From Stomatobaculum longum (GTDB lineage Bacteria > Bacillota > Clostridia > Lachnospirales > Lachnospiraceae): DNA of 64,000 nt. The notes under the pieces are model-generated. The model was not told the origin of the DNA and did no database searches. It was given only the letters and a program-made list of their open reading frames with translations. A program made the translations under genes and the position numbers. Below, one piece after another: positions 25,532 to 34,155 of this stretch. Every line of letters starts with the position of its first letter. The stretch's first letter is position 1. The stretch spans positions 372,001 through 436,000 of the forward strand of contig JH590862.1 of NCBI GenBank assembly GCA_000242235.1, in the 5' to 3' direction.

Positions 25532-27196
25532 TCACGCCTCCGCCTGCATTGCCATGCGGAGCGGCGGTATCATTTGTTTCTTCCGGCTCACGACGCCCGG
25601 CAGATAGAAGTAACCCTCTTTTTCCGGCTTGCGGCGAAAGGCGCGCTGCGCATACTCCTCCGCCATGTTGCCGTACCAGAAGAGCTCGGTGCTCTCCGAC
25701 GGCGTGTCGGTCGCCATATAGTAAACCGTATCAACACCCGCGCGGTTTGCCGCGCTCTCGAGGAAGGGTCTCACGAGTTCCTCGGCCATCTTCCGGTTTT
25801 TCTCGGTCATAAAGGTACTCTGGCTCACGCCAAAACGGATGTCGCCGAAGGTGAAGACCTTGAAGTCTGCGAAGAAAATATCCTCGGCGCTCCGGCCGGT
25901 CAGATCTTCTCCGGCCTCAAACATCTGGTTCGCATAGCTCTCGATATCGACTTCGGCGATGGTTGCGAGCGCCTCTGCGGCCGCGCGGTCCCGCGCCGTG
26001 CAGGTCGGCGAGCGGAACATCAGAGTGTCCGAGAGAATTGCCGAGAGCATGAGTCCCGCAATCTCCTTCGGTGGTGTCAGGTTCTTCTCCTGCATAATCG
26101 CATAGATAATGGTATTCGTACAGCCGACCGGCTCGTTTCGGAAATAGGCCGGACTGCCGGTCTCCAGATTGCCGATTCTGTGGTGATCGATGATCTCGAG
26201 AATATCCGCCTGCTCCATGCCGTCCACGGTCTGCGTGAACTCGTTGTGGTCCACCAGAATGACCCGCTTCGGGTGCAGATTTAAGAGGTTTCTGCGGCTC
26301 ACGACACCTACATACTTGCCGTCGGAGTCGAGAATCGGGAAGTAGCGGTGGCGCACGGAGGCCATAATCTTCTTCGCGTCCTCGACATAGGTGTTGAGGC
26401 CGAACTGCAGAATATTATTGCTCTGCATGATGTGGCGCACCGGAATGGCCGTGCTGATGAGACGCGCCGCCGTGTAAGTGTCGAACGGGCTTGTTAGCAC
26501 CGTGCAGTTCTTCTCCTTCGCGCGGCTTAAAATGGTCTTGCCCGCGAGTGCGCCACAGCACACCACAATGCAGGACGCGCCGCACTCAATCGCGCAAATC
26601 TGCGCCTCATAGCGATTCGAGACCAGCACAATATCGTTCTCGCCGACAAACTCCTCGATGACCTCGGGGCTCGTTCCGATATAGATATGACCCTCTTCGA
26701 TGCAAGCCTCCGGATCGCCGGAAATCAGCTCCGCCTCGAGGGTCGCAATCAGGTTCTTATACGGCGTCTTTGCCGTCGCGAGAATGCCGTTGTCGAGGAG
26801 ATTCATGTTGATATTCATGATATCCGTGACCGAGACCAGTCCCTGGAGCTCCTGCTCCGGCGTCGTGATGCAGAGGGTCTCAATGTCCTCCTCGCGCATC
26901 TTCTTCCAGACCTCGCGGAGACTCATCTCCCCGTCGATGCCGGGCTGAATGCGGAAGTCGATGTCCTTCATCTGCGGGCTCACGCTCATGATGAGACGCG
27001 GCGCCTTCATCTTCCAGTAGTCGAGCACGAACTGCGACTCGCGGTTCACACTGCCCGCTCTTCTCGCCTCGTACTCACCCTTCGGATCAATCTGCTTTTT
27101 CAGCCAGCAATAGCTGAGCGCCGCGCAGATGGAATCCGTGTCCGGATTTTTGTGTCCCACAATATTGATTTTCTTTCTCCGGTTATGAGTCGGCAC
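25532..27196 (-). CDS. Manganese-dependent inorganic pyrophosphatase with CBS/DRTGG insert
   Basis: This 554-residue family II pyrophosphatase hydrolyses pyrophosphate to phosphate in the cytosol. The DHH domain is split by an insert: GHKNPDTDSICAAL near residue 14, then CBS1, a DRTGG-like region, CBS2, then the DHH motif IIDHHRIGN near residue 350, and the C-terminal DHHA2 domain. Known CBS-PPases are inhibited by AMP/ADP and activated by diadenosine polyphosphates at the CBS pair. The start is GTG at 27196, with AGGAGAATAAGC upstream, overlapping the thioesterase gene end by 14 bases. Confidence 0.93.
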   Translation of the reverse strand: MPTHNRRKKINIVGHKNPDTDSICAALSYCWLKKQIDPKGEYEARRAGSVNRESQFVLDYWKMKAPRLIMSVSPQMKDIDFRIQPGIDGEMSLREVWKKMREEDIETLCITTPEQELQGLVSVTDIMNINMNLLDNGILATAKTPYKNLIATLEAELISGDPEACIEEGHIYIGTSPEVIEEFVGENDIVLVSNRYEAQICAIECGASCIVVCCGALAGKTILSRAKEKNCTVLTSPFDTYTAARLISTAIPVRHIMQSNNILQFGLNTYVEDAKKIMASVRHRYFPILDSDGKYVGVVSRRNLLNLHPKRVILVDHNEFTQTVDGMEQADILEIIDHHRIGNLETGSPAYFRNEPVGCTNTIIYAIMQEKNLTPPKEIAGLMLSAILSDTLMFRSPTCTARDRAAAEALATIAEVDIESYANQMFEAGEDLTGRSAEDIFFADFKVFTFGDIRFGVSQSTFMTEKNRKMAEELVRPFLESAANRAGVDTVYYMATDTPSESTELFWYGNMAEEYAQRAFRRKPEKEGYFYLPGVVSRKKQMIPPLRMAMQAEA

Positions 27197-27626
27197 GCTT
27201 ATTCTCCTCTCTCTTCACAGCGACGCGGCCGTCCACGCAGTAAAACGTGAAGGTCGCGAGAAATAACTTTTTTCCCTTGGAATCGGTCACCTCGGCCGCA
27301 ATCACGGCTGTCTTGCTGCCGCGGCGCAGCACATAGCTATGTCCGTAAATGCGCTTCTCCGCGGTCGACGCGAGATAGTGCAAATCCGCGGTCTGCGTCA
27401 CATAGGCGTGGCCGCTGCCGCGCGCCGTCATCCCGGCGATCACATCGGCGAGTGCGTAAAACGCGCCGCCGTGTACCATGCCGTAGGCATTCGTCACATC
27501 GTCCTCGACGTCCAGATAGCCCTCGGCGCTCTCTTCTTCCAGATCCGTGAGCACCACGTGATTGTGCAGCGCAAAACGATTGTTGACAATTAAATCCCGA
27601 TTCTCTTCTAATTTCTGTTTACTCAT
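27183..27626 (-). CDS. PaaI-type hotdog-fold thioesterase
   Basis: This 147-residue protein has the hotdog helix motif AYGMVHGGAFYALAD, with the Gly-Gly and Asp expected of acyl-CoA thioesterases of the PaaI group. It would release CoA from acyl-CoA esters in the cytosol. The substrate is unclear. The ATG at 27626 overlaps the lipoprotein stop by 4 bases. Confidence 0.87.
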   Translation of the reverse strand: MSKQKLEENRDLIVNNRFALHNHVVLTDLEEESAEGYLDVEDDVTNAYGMVHGGAFYALADVIAGMTARGSGHAYVTQTADLHYLASTAEKRIYGHSYVLRRGSKTAVIAAEVTDSKGKKLFLATFTFYCVDGRVAVKREENKRADS

Positions 27627-28204
27627 TGAATCTCTGCAATAACCTCCATGACCTTTGCTTCTTCCATCCCCTGCGCAAGACTCAGCGAATAGGCGTAGTC
27701 GCCGCGCTGCCAGGTCGCGAGATACATTCTGCCGTCCTGGCCGCGGAGTCGCACCTCTCCCTCGCTATCGCTGACCCTGCGGTCCTCCGGATAGACCGTG
27801 TAGTCGCCGCTGATATCTTCCATGCTCTTTGCCTTTCTGAGCAGTGCCTGCGTCTCGGTCTGATCCGCAAGACTGCCGTAAAAGACCTGAACAATGCCGC
27901 CGTCCTGTATCGCCTGGACATGGCTCAGATGAAAGTCTCCGATCTTCTCCGGTGCCTTCAGCTCCACGCCGGTCTCTTTCAGCGCTTCCTTCAGATCCCG
28001 GACATCGATCCAGGGATTTGCGGCCTGCGCGGTCCCGTCCGTCGCAGCGGCGGTGCTCTCCGCTGCCTGCGTGATTTCCGCACTCGCTGTCGTCTGACTT
28101 TCCGCCTGGCTCTCCGCTTGTTTCCCGCCGCAGGCGGTGAGGGCGCCGATTGCCAGCACAAGCCCAAGCGCGGTCACAGATGCCTTTCTCCGGTCTCTTC
28201 TCAT
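27623..28204 (-). CDS. Lipoprotein with Ser/Ala/Glu/Gln-rich linker
   Basis: This 193-residue protein has a signal peptide and lipobox (ALTAC, Cys near residue 22), so it should be anchored outside the membrane. A low-complexity linker (ESQAESQTTASAEITQ type, about residues 28-60) separates the anchor from a C-terminal domain of about 130 residues with several Asp, Gly and Tyr and no family I know. The ATG at 28204 has AAGGAGAGCAG before it; the frame reads on upstream for 97 codons without start support. It begins a run of six tightly spaced genes. Confidence 0.8.
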   Translation of the reverse strand: MRRDRRKASVTALGLVLAIGALTACGGKQAESQAESQTTASAEITQAAESTAAATDGTAQAANPWIDVRDLKEALKETGVELKAPEKIGDFHLSHVQAIQDGGIVQVFYGSLADQTETQALLRKAKSMEDISGDYTVYPEDRRVSDSEGEVRLRGQDGRMYLATWQRGDYAYSLSLAQGMEEAKVMEVIAEIQ

Positions 28205-28305
28205 CTCTGCTCTCCTTTCCGATGCGGATAAGCATTTCTCCGCTTTTATCTTAGCACAGGCACGCAAATTCACGCCATACCTTCCGATGGCAGAACTTGC
28301 ACGAA

Positions 28306-28342
28306 AAAACGCCGCGGGACCCCTGTGCCCCGCGGCGTTTTC
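28306..28342 (-). terminator. Terminator of the surface-protein pseudogene
   Basis: AAAACGCCGCGGG and CCCGCGGCGTTTT surround a loop of about 10 bases, followed by TTTTTT on the minus strand. Confidence 0.85.
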
Positions 28343-28343
28343 A

Positions 28344-29639
28344 TCAAACCTGACTGTACTTTTGAAAAGACGACTCAGATCTCTTCTTTTTCCGGAAGAG
28401 AAGAAGGACACCGAGACCGGCTGCGCAGAAAACTGCCGCCGCCGCACTTGCCGGCTGACCTGTCTTCGGCATTCTGCCCTTTCTGCTGCTCGCACTCACC
28501 TGTCCCGCAAGTCTGTTGTCCACATTGTGGAGCGTCGCCCCTGTGCTCGGCGCCGTCAGACTGCCGGTACCGTCGACCGTCGCATTGGCCGACGGCGTGA
28601 AGCTGCTGTCCGTTGCTACCAGGCACTGTCGTGCTCGTGTTCGTCGCGCTGCCCCCGTACGCCGCGCTCTTTCCCGACATTCTGCCGCTGCCGGTGTAGC
28701 TTCTGCCGCCGCCGCTGCTGCTGCTCGAGAAATAGTAGCTGTTTACGAGGTCAAAGTTCATATCCTGTCCCACCGCGCGAATGCGGCTTGCCGCCGGGAA
28801 GCGCAACACATAGTTGCCGCCGCTCAGAACTTCGGACAGTCTGTAGGCGTGCACCGACTGCACTTCGCCCTCTCGCTATGCCTCGGAAGCGCTCGCGAGC
28901 TGGGCGTTGGAGCGCGAAGCGCGCACCGCATTCGTGTCCGTCGCTTTCTCGAGCTGGTGAAGGCCCTCGACAAAGTACCACTGTCCGTCCGCATTCGGCC
29001 GGACAGTCGCAATTCTCGACTTACCCGGAATCACATTCTGCTCCGCATCCAGCGCATCGAAGCGAACCTTGATCTCCGTCGGACGTGCCGAGACATTGTT
29101 GCTGTCATCCCATGTCTTTCAAATCACGACCGGGGTCCCGCCCGTTCTGTGGTCAACGCTGACCGCCTCGGTCTCCGCATGCGCGGAACCCGAACCCTGA
29201 TTGCCGAAGTAGTAGAGCTCTCTCGCGTAGGCACTCGAAAGATTGGCGGTGTCCTCCTTCACAAAATAGCTCGTGCCGTCCGCAAGGCATCGATTTTCGC
29301 CGCGCCATTGCCGTAGAGGTTCACGGTCGCCTAGCTCGCGTACGCGCTGTCCACGCCGTACTGCGCGCGCACTGCATCCGAGAGCGTCGCCAAACGAATC
29401 TCCTGCTTTTCGCCGTTTCTTTCCAGCGAATAGCTGCCCGGCGCACTCGTGAGGAATACCTGCACGCTTGCATCTCCCAACACCGCAACACCGCTTCCCG
29501 CCGTGAAGTGACGAAGCGACAGCTTTGCATTGCCCGCCGCAAATGCACTGCGCGGAAAACTCAGCGCCGCGAGCGATGCTGTCATCGCGCAGGCAGCAAG
29601 GCGGCGCGCAAACGTTCCGAACATTTCCTTCGTCTTCAT
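28344..29639 (-). pseudogene. Broken sortase-anchored (MPKTG) surface protein with Cna-B-like domain
   Basis: Read on the minus strand from an ATG at 29639 (GAGGGGAG upstream), the parts are: a signal peptide ending SAFAA, about 100 mature residues, a Cna-B-like stretch starting KTWDDSNN, a Ser/Gly-rich wall-spanning tract, then MPKTG (about 28458-28472), a hydrophobic span and an RKKKRS tail. The frame is broken five times: TAG at 29331-29333, a one-base frameshift near 29288, TGA at 29119-29121, TAG at 28876-28878 and a frameshift near 28600. Protein-like sequence continues through every break. Its promoter and terminator are still intact. It cannot make a full product unless the assembly is wrong. 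Confidence 0.85.
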
Positions 29640-29707
29640 AAATGAGACTCCCCTCTTTCCGGCCTGCGCCCCGGCACAGGCAAAAGCAAAATGCAATTGA
29701 CAGCGCT

Positions 29708-29735
29708 ATCATAAAAAGCGCACACTTCGGGTCAA
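29708..29735 (-). promoter_or_regulatory. Promoter of the surface-protein pseudogene
   Basis: Minus strand TTGACC (29730-29735), 16-base spacer, TATGAT (29708-29713), about 70 bases before the ATG. Confidence 0.6.
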
Positions 29736-29799
29736 TAGAAGTCATTAAATCGACCTTATTTCGTAAGAACTCCGCAATGATTTCCGGACAGCTTCCGTT

Positions 29800-29828
29800 T
29801 TGACGACATACTGCTTTCGCGCTATAAT
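29800..29828 (+). promoter_or_regulatory. Promoter of the degV gene
   Basis: TTGACG (29800-29805), 17-base spacer, TATAAT (29823-29828), with AGGAGGT shortly downstream. Confidence 0.85.
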
Positions 29829-29864
29829 AAATTCACCGATGACATTGTTTTCAGGAGGTCTGCT

Positions 29865-30710
29865 ATGTGGAATATCGTGACCGATTCCAGCTGCGACGAC
29901 ATACGCTTTGAAGAAAAGCGCGAAGATATTCTGTACCAGAGCGTCCCCTTTTACCTCTATACCGATCAAAAGGAGTATGTGGACGACGGAACCGTTTCGA
30001 TTCCGGAGATGATGGCGGACCTGCAAAAGAGCAAGACCGCCCGCACTTCCTGCCCCTCTCCGGCTGCCTTTGCCGAGGCCTTTCGGAAACCCGGCGATGT
30101 GATTGCCTTCACCATTTCCTCCGAGCTCTCGGGCAGCTTTCAGAGTGCCGAGACCGCGCGCCTCATGGTCGAGGAAGAGGAACCGGGAAAACGCATCACC
30201 GTCTTTAACACGCGGACGGACGGTCCCTCGATTATGCTCTTAATCCGCGAGACCGCGCGCATGATTCTGGACGGCCTGGATTACGCGGAAATCATCTCCC
30301 GCATTCCGACCCTCATAGACCGTACCTTTATTGTCTATGCGCTCTCCTCGTTTAACAATCTGATTCGGAACGGGCGCATGAGCCGCCTGACCGGTTTTCT
30401 TGCGAACACGCTCGGCTTCTGGGGCGTCGGCATCGCAAGCCCCGAGGGAACCATACAAATCAAGGGCAAGGTTCGCGGCACAAAAAAGGTCCTGGACAGT
30501 ATTGTCCAAGACCTCAGGGAAAAGGGAAGAGCTGTTCAGGAAGTCGTGATTGTGCACTGCCTGAACCAGCCGGTCGCCGAGGCACTCGCAAGTGCCATTC
30601 GGGAGGCATTTCAGTCTGCTTCGGTCGAGGTGCGACCGGCCGGCGGCCTTGACTGCTTCTACGCCGAGCAAAACGGCATGATTATCGGCTATCGCGTTGC
30701 AGCGCACTGA
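29865..30710 (+). CDS. DegV family fatty-acid-binding protein
   Basis: This 281-residue protein has the DegV start IVTDSSCDD and the pocket loops KTARTSCPSPAAFAEAF and FTISSELSGSFQSAETA, which in known members hold a bound fatty acid. DegV (FakB) proteins present fatty acids to a FakA kinase for phospholipid synthesis; no fakA is nearby. The ATG at 29865 has AGGAGGTCTGCT before it. The last 29 bases overlap the convergent phosphoesterase gene. Confidence 0.92.
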   Translation: MWNIVTDSSCDDIRFEEKREDILYQSVPFYLYTDQKEYVDDGTVSIPEMMADLQKSKTARTSCPSPAAFAEAFRKPGDVIAFTISSELSGSFQSAETARLMVEEEEPGKRITVFNTRTDGPSIMLLIRETARMILDGLDYAEIISRIPTLIDRTFIVYALSSFNNLIRNGRMSRLTGFLANTLGFWGVGIASPEGTIQIKGKVRGTKKVLDSIVQDLREKGRAVQEVVIVHCLNQPVAEALASAIREAFQSASVEVRPAGGLDCFYAEQNGMIIGYRVAAH

Positions 30711-31332
30711 GGCGCCGCGCCCGGTCAAGCTCGATCCACTCGAGAAGGCCGAGCGGACGGTACTCCGAAAACATACAAAAACAGTTGATCATGAGACAGG
30801 GGATGTCCTTTTCGAGGATTTCCCCTGTCTCTCTGTCTCTCTGCGGACGCTTTGCTGCCCTTGTCTCCGCGATGAAGCGGTTCACGAGCACCTCATCGAA
30901 GGTATCGTGCAGATGGCCGTAGAGCATGACACTCCGCGGTTCCCCCTCTGCGGTCAGCCGGTTCTGCCCGTTGTAGCAAAAAACCGGGTAATGCGAGAGT
31001 ATCACCTTTCTCCCCTCGTCGTGGATTTCCGCATAGTCCTGAATCCAGTGGAAGCGGCTGCGATCAAAGACACTCTTTTTGAGGTAGTAGTCGTGGTTCC
31101 CTCGAAGCAGATAGAGTTCTCCCTTCAGCTGACGCACGATTTCGTTGGTCTCCTCGGCCTTTCCCACGGAGAAGTCGCCGAGGATGAATACTTCGTCCTT
31201 CGGCGACACGGTTTGATTCCAGACGGCAATCATATGCGCGTGCATTTCTTCGAGCGAGGCAAAGCCCCTGCAGTCCATCTCGCGGTTTAAGTTGTCGTGA
31301 AAAAAATGTAAATCCGAGATATAGCGCTTCAT
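30682..31332 (-). CDS. Metallophosphoesterase
   Basis: This 216-residue enzyme has the calcineurin-like metal motifs: DLHFFHDN (D-x-H), ILGDFSVG (GD), LRGNHDYY (GNHD), an LSHYP motif and GHLHDTF (GHxH). It would hydrolyse a phosphoester with two metal ions. The substrate is unknown. The ATG at 31332 follows AGGAGGCGGG. It lies 17 bases after the dxs-like gene and is probably co-transcribed with it. Its stop overlaps the degV end. Confidence 0.88.
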   Translation of the reverse strand: MKRYISDLHFFHDNLNREMDCRGFASLEEMHAHMIAVWNQTVSPKDEVFILGDFSVGKAEETNEIVRQLKGELYLLRGNHDYYLKKSVFDRSRFHWIQDYAEIHDEGRKVILSHYPVFCYNGQNRLTAEGEPRSVMLYGHLHDTFDEVLVNRFIAETRAAKRPQRDRETGEILEKDIPCLMINCFCMFSEYRPLGLLEWIELDRARRLSALQRDSR

Positions 31333-31349
31333 CCCGCCTCCTGTCAAAT

Positions 31350-33119
31350 TCAGTTCTTTCCGATTGCGTCGACAACGCTTTCCGCAAGCTGTTCGGGCGT
31401 CATACCCTTTGCTTTTAAGAGCGTCGAGATGCGGTAGCGATCATAAAAGGCCTTCGGGAGGCCGCGGAGTACTACCTTCATCTCGCTGTCTCCGTAAAAA
31501 CTCGCCACTTTCGCCCCGAAGCCGCCTGAGAGCAGAGCGTCTTCCAGCACCAGAACGGTGCGGTGGTCCTCCCGAAGCGACGAAAGCAACGCTTCATCGA
31601 GATCTGAGACCACCCCGGGGTTAACGAGGGTCGGGCGTAGGCCGTACTTCTCTTCGAGGAGAGCGGCTGTCTTTTTGCCGAGCGCCTGCATGTCGCCGGG
31701 CGCCAGAATCGCTGCCTCCCTGCCGCGGCTCACAATTTCATAGTGCGCGGGCAGCGAAAAGCTCTCCCGTACCGGACCTGTCGCGTGGCAAAGTTCGGTG
31801 GAGGGAATGAGGATCGCGACCGGATTTTCTCTCTGCTTCAGGGACCAGCGGAGCATGCTCAGGTACTCTTCGACCGAGGTCGGCGCGAGCACAATGAGTT
31901 CCGGGATATTGCAAAGCATGGGGAGCGCCAGTACGCCGCTGTGCGTCACATCGCTCATACCGAAGAGCGAGGCGCTGCCGAGCAGCATCGTGACCGGGCT
32001 CTTCTGGATGCAAATATCGTGAACCAGCTGGTCGTAGGCGCGCTGTAAGAAAGTTGCCTCCGTAAAATAGACCGGCTTTGCCCCGCGCTTTGCCGCGCCC
32101 GAGGCGATGGCGAGCGCCGTCTGCTCCGCAATGCCGACATCGAGATACTGCGCGCCGAGCATAGCGCGGCGCGCGGGCGTTAAATCGACGGTGCCTGGAA
32201 CGCCGGAAGTCAAAACGAGTACGGCGGGATCTTCAGCCGCTGCCTGTAAGAGAAAGTCCGCGGTCGCCTCCTCATAGCTCTCGCCCTCAAAGCGGAAGTC
32301 CGGCAGGGTCTCGCCGCTCTCCCGGTCAAAGGGGAAGTGCCAGTGGAACTCTTCCTTCCGGGTCTCCGCAGGACCGTAGCCCTTGCCCTTAAGGGTATTG
32401 ATGTGGAGCACGACCGGGTGGTCTAAGTCCTTCACCGCGTTCAGCGCCCGAATCAGCGCGCCGATGTCATTGCCCGCCGCCTCATAGCGGTAGTCGAGCC
32501 CCATCGCGCGGAACAAATTGTTCTCGGAAGTTCCGTTGCTCTCGCGGAGCGCCTTCAGCGAGGCATAGAGCCCGCCGTGATTCTCGGCAATCGACATCTG
32601 GTTATCATTCACCAGGATGAGAAACTGCCCCTTAAATTCACCCGCGGTGTTGAGGCCCTCGAGCGCCTCGCCGCCGGAGAGCGAGCCGTCGCCGATGACA
32701 GCAATCACCTTCTCCGTTCCGCCGAGCAGCTCTCTGGCCTTCGCCATACCGAGCGCAAGATCGATCGAGACCGAGGTGTGCCCGAGTTCAAAGAAATCGT
32801 GCGGGCTCTCCTTCGGATTCGAGTAAGCCGAGACATCGTCGTAGTGCGCGGGATCCGTGTAAGCCTCCCGCCGCCCGGTCAACATTTTGTGCGGATAGGT
32901 CTGGTGGGAGATGTCGTAGATGATTTTATCCTCCGGCGAGGAAAAAACCGCGTGGAGCGCAATCGTCGCCTCGATAAACCCGAGATCCGGCCCCACATGT
33001 CCCATGTGACGGCTCGCGCGGACGATGAGTGCCTCGCGCATCTCGGCCGCGAGCTCCGTCATTTCTTCGATACTCAATTTTTTGAGATCCGCGGGGCTGT
33101 TGATTTTTTCCAGATACAT
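31350..33119 (-). CDS. dxs: 1-Deoxy-D-xylulose-5-phosphate synthase-like enzyme
   Basis: This 589-residue thiamine diphosphate enzyme would condense pyruvate and glyceraldehyde 3-phosphate for isoprenoid and thiamine/pyridoxal synthesis. DXS-like segments are DISHQTYPHKMLTGR, GHTSVSIDLALGMA, the ThDP motif GDGSLSGGEALEGLN with NDNQMS, and DVGIAEQ. Several positions differ from the usual form: RHMGHVGPDLG replaces the common TGGHLASNLG, and the protein is about 30 residues shorter than typical. A second, canonical dxs elsewhere is likely. A TATAAT lies at 33159-33164 without a clear -35 box. Confidence 0.8.
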   Translation of the reverse strand: MYLEKINSPADLKKLSIEEMTELAAEMREALIVRASRHMGHVGPDLGFIEATIALHAVFSSPEDKIIYDISHQTYPHKMLTGRREAYTDPAHYDDVSAYSNPKESPHDFFELGHTSVSIDLALGMAKARELLGGTEKVIAVIGDGSLSGGEALEGLNTAGEFKGQFLILVNDNQMSIAENHGGLYASLKALRESNGTSENNLFRAMGLDYRYEAAGNDIGALIRALNAVKDLDHPVVLHINTLKGKGYGPAETRKEEFHWHFPFDRESGETLPDFRFEGESYEEATADFLLQAAAEDPAVLVLTSGVPGTVDLTPARRAMLGAQYLDVGIAEQTALAIASGAAKRGAKPVYFTEATFLQRAYDQLVHDICIQKSPVTMLLGSASLFGMSDVTHSGVLALPMLCNIPELIVLAPTSVEEYLSMLRWSLKQRENPVAILIPSTELCHATGPVRESFSLPAHYEIVSRGREAAILAPGDMQALGKKTAALLEEKYGLRPTLVNPGVVSDLDEALLSSLREDHRTVLVLEDALLSGGFGAKVASFYGDSEMKVVLRGLPKAFYDRYRISTLLKAKGMTPEQLAESVVDAIGKN

Positions 33120-33196
33120 GTCTCTTACCTCGTTTCAAAACAGTTGCCTGACAGCAGTATTATAAGAGCCGTCTGCGAAAAAGAAAATAAACTCCG

Positions 33197-33227
33197 AAAA
33201 AAACAGCGGGAGCTTGCGCTCCCGCTG
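33197..33227 (-). terminator. Terminator after tRNA-Gln
   Basis: A perfect 10-bp stem (CAGCGGGAGC / GCTCCCGCTG) with a 4-base GCAA loop is followed by TTTTTTT on the minus strand. Confidence 0.92.
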
Positions 33228-33232
33228 CGTGC

Positions 33233-33304
33233 CTGGGCTGGCCGGATTCGAACCGTCGAATGAAGGAGTCAAAGTCCTTTGCCTTACCGCTTGGCGACAG
33301 CCCA
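33233..33304 (-). tRNA. tRNA-Gln (anticodon UUG)
   Basis: The minus strand folds as a cloverleaf: acceptor TGGGCTG/CAGCCCA, D-arm GCCAAGCGGTAAGGC, anticodon loop CTTTGAC (anticodon UUG), T-loop TTCGAAT. The T-stem (GACGG/CCGGC) has one A-G mismatch. The 3' end reads G-GCA, so CCA is not encoded and must be added. A promoter (33317-33345) and a terminator flank it, so it is a single-gene unit. Confidence 0.95.
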
Positions 33305-33316
33305 AAATGCCTATTC

Positions 33317-33345
33317 AGCATAGCAGACTGCCTCTCTTCTGACAA
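33317..33345 (-). promoter_or_regulatory. Promoter of tRNA-Gln
   Basis: Minus strand TTGTCA (33340-33345), 17-base spacer, TATGCT (33317-33322), 13 bases before the tRNA 5' end. Confidence 0.7.
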
Positions 33346-33365
33346 GCCTCACTTTGCTCCCGGAC

Positions 33366-34001
33366 TCAGTCCTCCAGGAGTTCTTCGAGGGAGTCGAGCT
33401 CGCGGAGCGCCCCGTGAACTCGTCCGAAGCCGTAACGCACATGATAAAAATCGACGCCGGCCTCCGCAGCCGCGGCCTGGTCCATCTCGGTGTCCCCGAT
33501 GTACACGGCCTCCTCCGGGCTAAGGTCGTTCCGCTCGAGAATCAGCTCTATATTTTCTCCCTTCGGGCGTCTCGTCTCGCCGTAGCAGATGAAATCGCGA
33601 ATCACACCGTCCTCTCCGCTGCTTAAATTTCCGGCTTCGAGCAGGGACTCGATATAGCCCTCTTGGCAGTTTGAGACAATGTAGAGCTCCTTGCCGCTCT
33701 CATGAAGGGCGCGGAGCGTCTTCAGCACCCCGGGATAAAAATAACCGCTGTGTGACTCCAGATAGTTAATCTCATGGCGCATGCAGGCCTCCATAATGTC
33801 TCTCTGCTCCTCGGGGTCTGCGTCCGGCGAAATGCGCACCGCAATCTCATCCATCGTGTGCCCCATAAAGCTGTGCATGTCATCGACCGTGAGTGTCCCG
33901 CTCCCCCGTCTCTCTTTCAATACCTCGTTCCAGGAATCCGTGACCACCCGCGCGCTGTCCCAGAGCGTTCCGTCCACATCAAAGAGATAAACCCGTTTCA
34001 T
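33366..34001 (-). CDS. HAD-superfamily phosphatase
   Basis: This 211-residue hydrolase has HAD motif I FDVDGTLWDS (about residues 7-16), motif II at LYIVSNC, and motifs III/IV with the Lys of RRPKGENI and VYIGDTEMDQ. The cap domain between motifs I and II is helical, as in phosphoglycolate phosphatase relatives. The substrate is unknown. The ATG at 34001 follows GAGGAGGGACGG and is preferred to an ATG at 34016 that overlaps this site. Confidence 0.87.
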   Translation of the reverse strand: MKRVYLFDVDGTLWDSARVVTDSWNEVLKERRGSGTLTVDDMHSFMGHTMDEIAVRISPDADPEEQRDIMEACMRHEINYLESHSGYFYPGVLKTLRALHESGKELYIVSNCQEGYIESLLEAGNLSSGEDGVIRDFICYGETRRPKGENIELILERNDLSPEEAVYIGDTEMDQAAAAEAGVDFYHVRYGFGRVHGALRELDSLEELLED

Positions 34002-34035
34002 TCCGTCCCTCCTCATTGTCTCGCCGTTTCTATCT

Positions 34036-34064
34036 TGTATAGCCTGTTTTTGCCGCTTTGACAA
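34036..34064 (-). promoter_or_regulatory. Promoter of the HAD phosphatase gene
   Basis: Minus strand TTGTCA (34059-34064), 17-base spacer, TATACA (34036-34041). It begins right after the terminator of the upstream ECF gene. Confidence 0.65.
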
Positions 34065-34068
34065 CAAG

Positions 34069-34095
34069 AAAAAAGCTGCGGCAATCTGCCGCAGC
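34069..34095 (-). terminator. Terminator of the ECF S-component gene
   Basis: A 9-bp stem GCTGCGGCA / TGCCGCAGC with a 3-base loop is followed by TTTTTT on the minus strand. Confidence 0.9.
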
Positions 34096-34155
34096 CCGAA
34101 GTAACACCTCTCTGTTTCCGCGCCCCGCTTTCTTGTTTCGAAGCGCCGCACATCT

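Noticed and set aside
28205-28495. 97-codon N-terminal extension of the lipoprotein gene
   Set aside because: It runs through the neighbour's terminator and lacks a ribosome site; the ATG at 28204 has both AAGGAG and a signal peptide.
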